A stretch of 6,225 bases of DNA, taken from the NCBI GenBank assembly GCA_024762755.1, contig JANTGX010000131.1, positions 1 to 6,225 of the forward strand, in the 5' to 3' direction. Position numbers and translations under genes: made by a program. The notes beneath the pieces are model-generated. The model did not search any database. It was not told the DNA's origin and saw nothing but the letters and a program-made list of their open reading frames with translations. Positions 5,543 through 6,225 of the stretch are shown in pieces (the first letter of the stretch is position 1; the number at the start of each line of letters is the position of its first letter). This stretch comes from Gammaproteobacteria bacterium. GTDB lineage: Bacteria; Pseudomonadota; Gammaproteobacteria; SZUA-152.

Positions 5543-6225
5543 GCGAACAGCGGAGGGAACAGGCCGTGGTCCTGGTGTCCGGTGGCCTCGACTCGGCCAC
5601 CACCCTGGCCATGGCGCGCGAGCAGGGGCTGGTCTGTCATGCCCTCAGCTTCGACTACGGCCAGCGCCACCGGGTGGAACTGACCGCCGCGCGGCGGGTG
5701 GCCGAGGCCCTCGGTGCGCGGGAACACCGTGTGATCTCCCTCGACCTGCGGGCCATCGGCGGCTCGGCCCTCACCGATGACGCCATCGAGGTGCCCAAGG
5801 ACGAGGACAACGCCGGCATCCCGGTGACCTATGTGCCGGCCCGCAACACCCTGTTTCTCAGCTACGCCTTGGCCTGGTCCGAGGTGCTGGGGGCGCGGCA
5901 CATCTTCATCGGTGTCAACGCCGTGGACTACTCCGGTTATCCCGATTGCCGGCCGGAATTCATCGCCGCCTTTCAGGCCATGGCCAACCTGGCCACCAAG
6001 GCTGGCGTCGAGGGCCAGGGGGTGACCATCCACACCCCGCTGATCGACTTGAGCAAGGCGGAGATCATCCGCGAGGGCACCCGCCTCGGCGTGGACTACG
6101 GCCTGACCCTCTCCTGCTACGATCCGGACGCCGAGGGTCGTGCCTGTGGCCATTGCGATTCCTGCCGCCTGCGCGCCGCCGGCTTCGCCGCGGCCGGGGT
6201 GGCGGACCCCACGCCGTATCAGGGG
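5539..6225 (+). CDS. queC: QueC, 7-cyano-7-deazaguanine (preQ0) synthase, 3' end cut
   Basis: The frame is open for 229 codons to the window end with no stop. QueC uses ATP and ammonia to convert CDG to preQ0 in the cytoplasm. The PP-loop motif SGGLDS lies at 14-19. Other conserved segments are ALSFDYGQRHRVEL (35-48), VPARNTLFLSYAL (99-111), IGVNAVDYSGYPDCRPEF (124-141) and TPLIDLSKAEII (166-177). Four zinc-binding cysteines are present: Cys193 in LSCYDP and Cys203, Cys206 and Cys209 in ACGHCDSC. The last visible residues, GFAAAGVADPTPYQG, correspond to the usual end of the protein, so probably only a few codons are missing. The ATG overlaps the queE stop as ATGA. GAGGGA (5531-5536), within the end of queE, serves as a plausible ribosome binding site, indicating translational coupling of consecutive pathway enzymes. 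Confidence 0.95.
   Translation, partial: MSEQRREQAVVLVSGGLDSATTLAMAREQGLVCHALSFDYGQRHRVELTAARRVAEALGAREHRVISLDLRAIGGSALTDDAIEVPKDEDNAGIPVTYVPARNTLFLSYALAWSEVLGARHIFIGVNAVDYSGYPDCRPEFIAAFQAMANLATKAGVEGQGVTIHTPLIDLSKAEIIREGTRLGVDYGLTLSCYDPDAEGRACGHCDSCRLRAAGFAAAGVADPTPYQG

Overview
This window is the tol-pal cell-envelope cluster of a GC-rich gammaproteobacterium, followed by two genes of 7-deazaguanine (queuosine precursor) synthesis. All genes are on the + strand in the order tolQ (3' end only), tolR, tolA, tolB, pal, cpoB (ybgF), queE, queC (5' part, cut by the window end). This order, with queE-queC after cpoB, is familiar from gammaproteobacteria outside the enteric group. The strong GC-ending codon bias and the protein sequences suggest a purple-sulfur or Ectothiorhodospira-type lineage, or a pseudomonad relative. 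The genus is an inference I cannot settle from this sequence. No mobile element, CRISPR array, tRNA or rRNA is visible, and base composition is even across the coding genes.

Region 1 (1-1709) encodes the inner-membrane motor: the end of TolQ, TolR, and TolA with a very long charged helix. The TolA helix contains an in-frame 21-bp tandem repeat. Gaps are 16 nt (tolQ-tolR) and 3 nt (tolR-tolA), so this is a tight operon. Region 2 (1719-3035) is tolB, the periplasmic beta-propeller protein, 9 nt after tolA. Region 3 (3036-3279) is the only sizeable non-coding gap. It has no clear terminator, a small hairpin, a weak candidate -10 box, and an unusual chain of two mini-ORFs leading into pal. Region 4 (3280-4790) holds pal, the outer-membrane lipoprotein, and cpoB, the periplasmic coiled-coil/TPR protein, 8 nt apart. 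Region 5 (4791-4840) is a short gap with an intrinsic-terminator-like hairpin whose T tract runs directly into the queE start codon. Region 6 (4841-6225) holds queE and queC, overlapping by ATGA.

TolQ and TolR use the proton-motive force to energise TolA. TolA spans the periplasm and acts on TolB-Pal, letting Pal gather at the division septum and draw in the outer membrane during constriction. CpoB links this to septal peptidoglycan synthesis. QueE makes 7-carboxy-7-deazaguanine (CDG) and QueC converts it to preQ0, a precursor of queuosine in tRNA. This pair has no known mechanistic link to Tol-Pal.

I find no undescribed multi-gene system here. The observations most worth checking are regulatory: the terminator hairpin touching queE, the leader upstream of pal, and the repeat in tolA.
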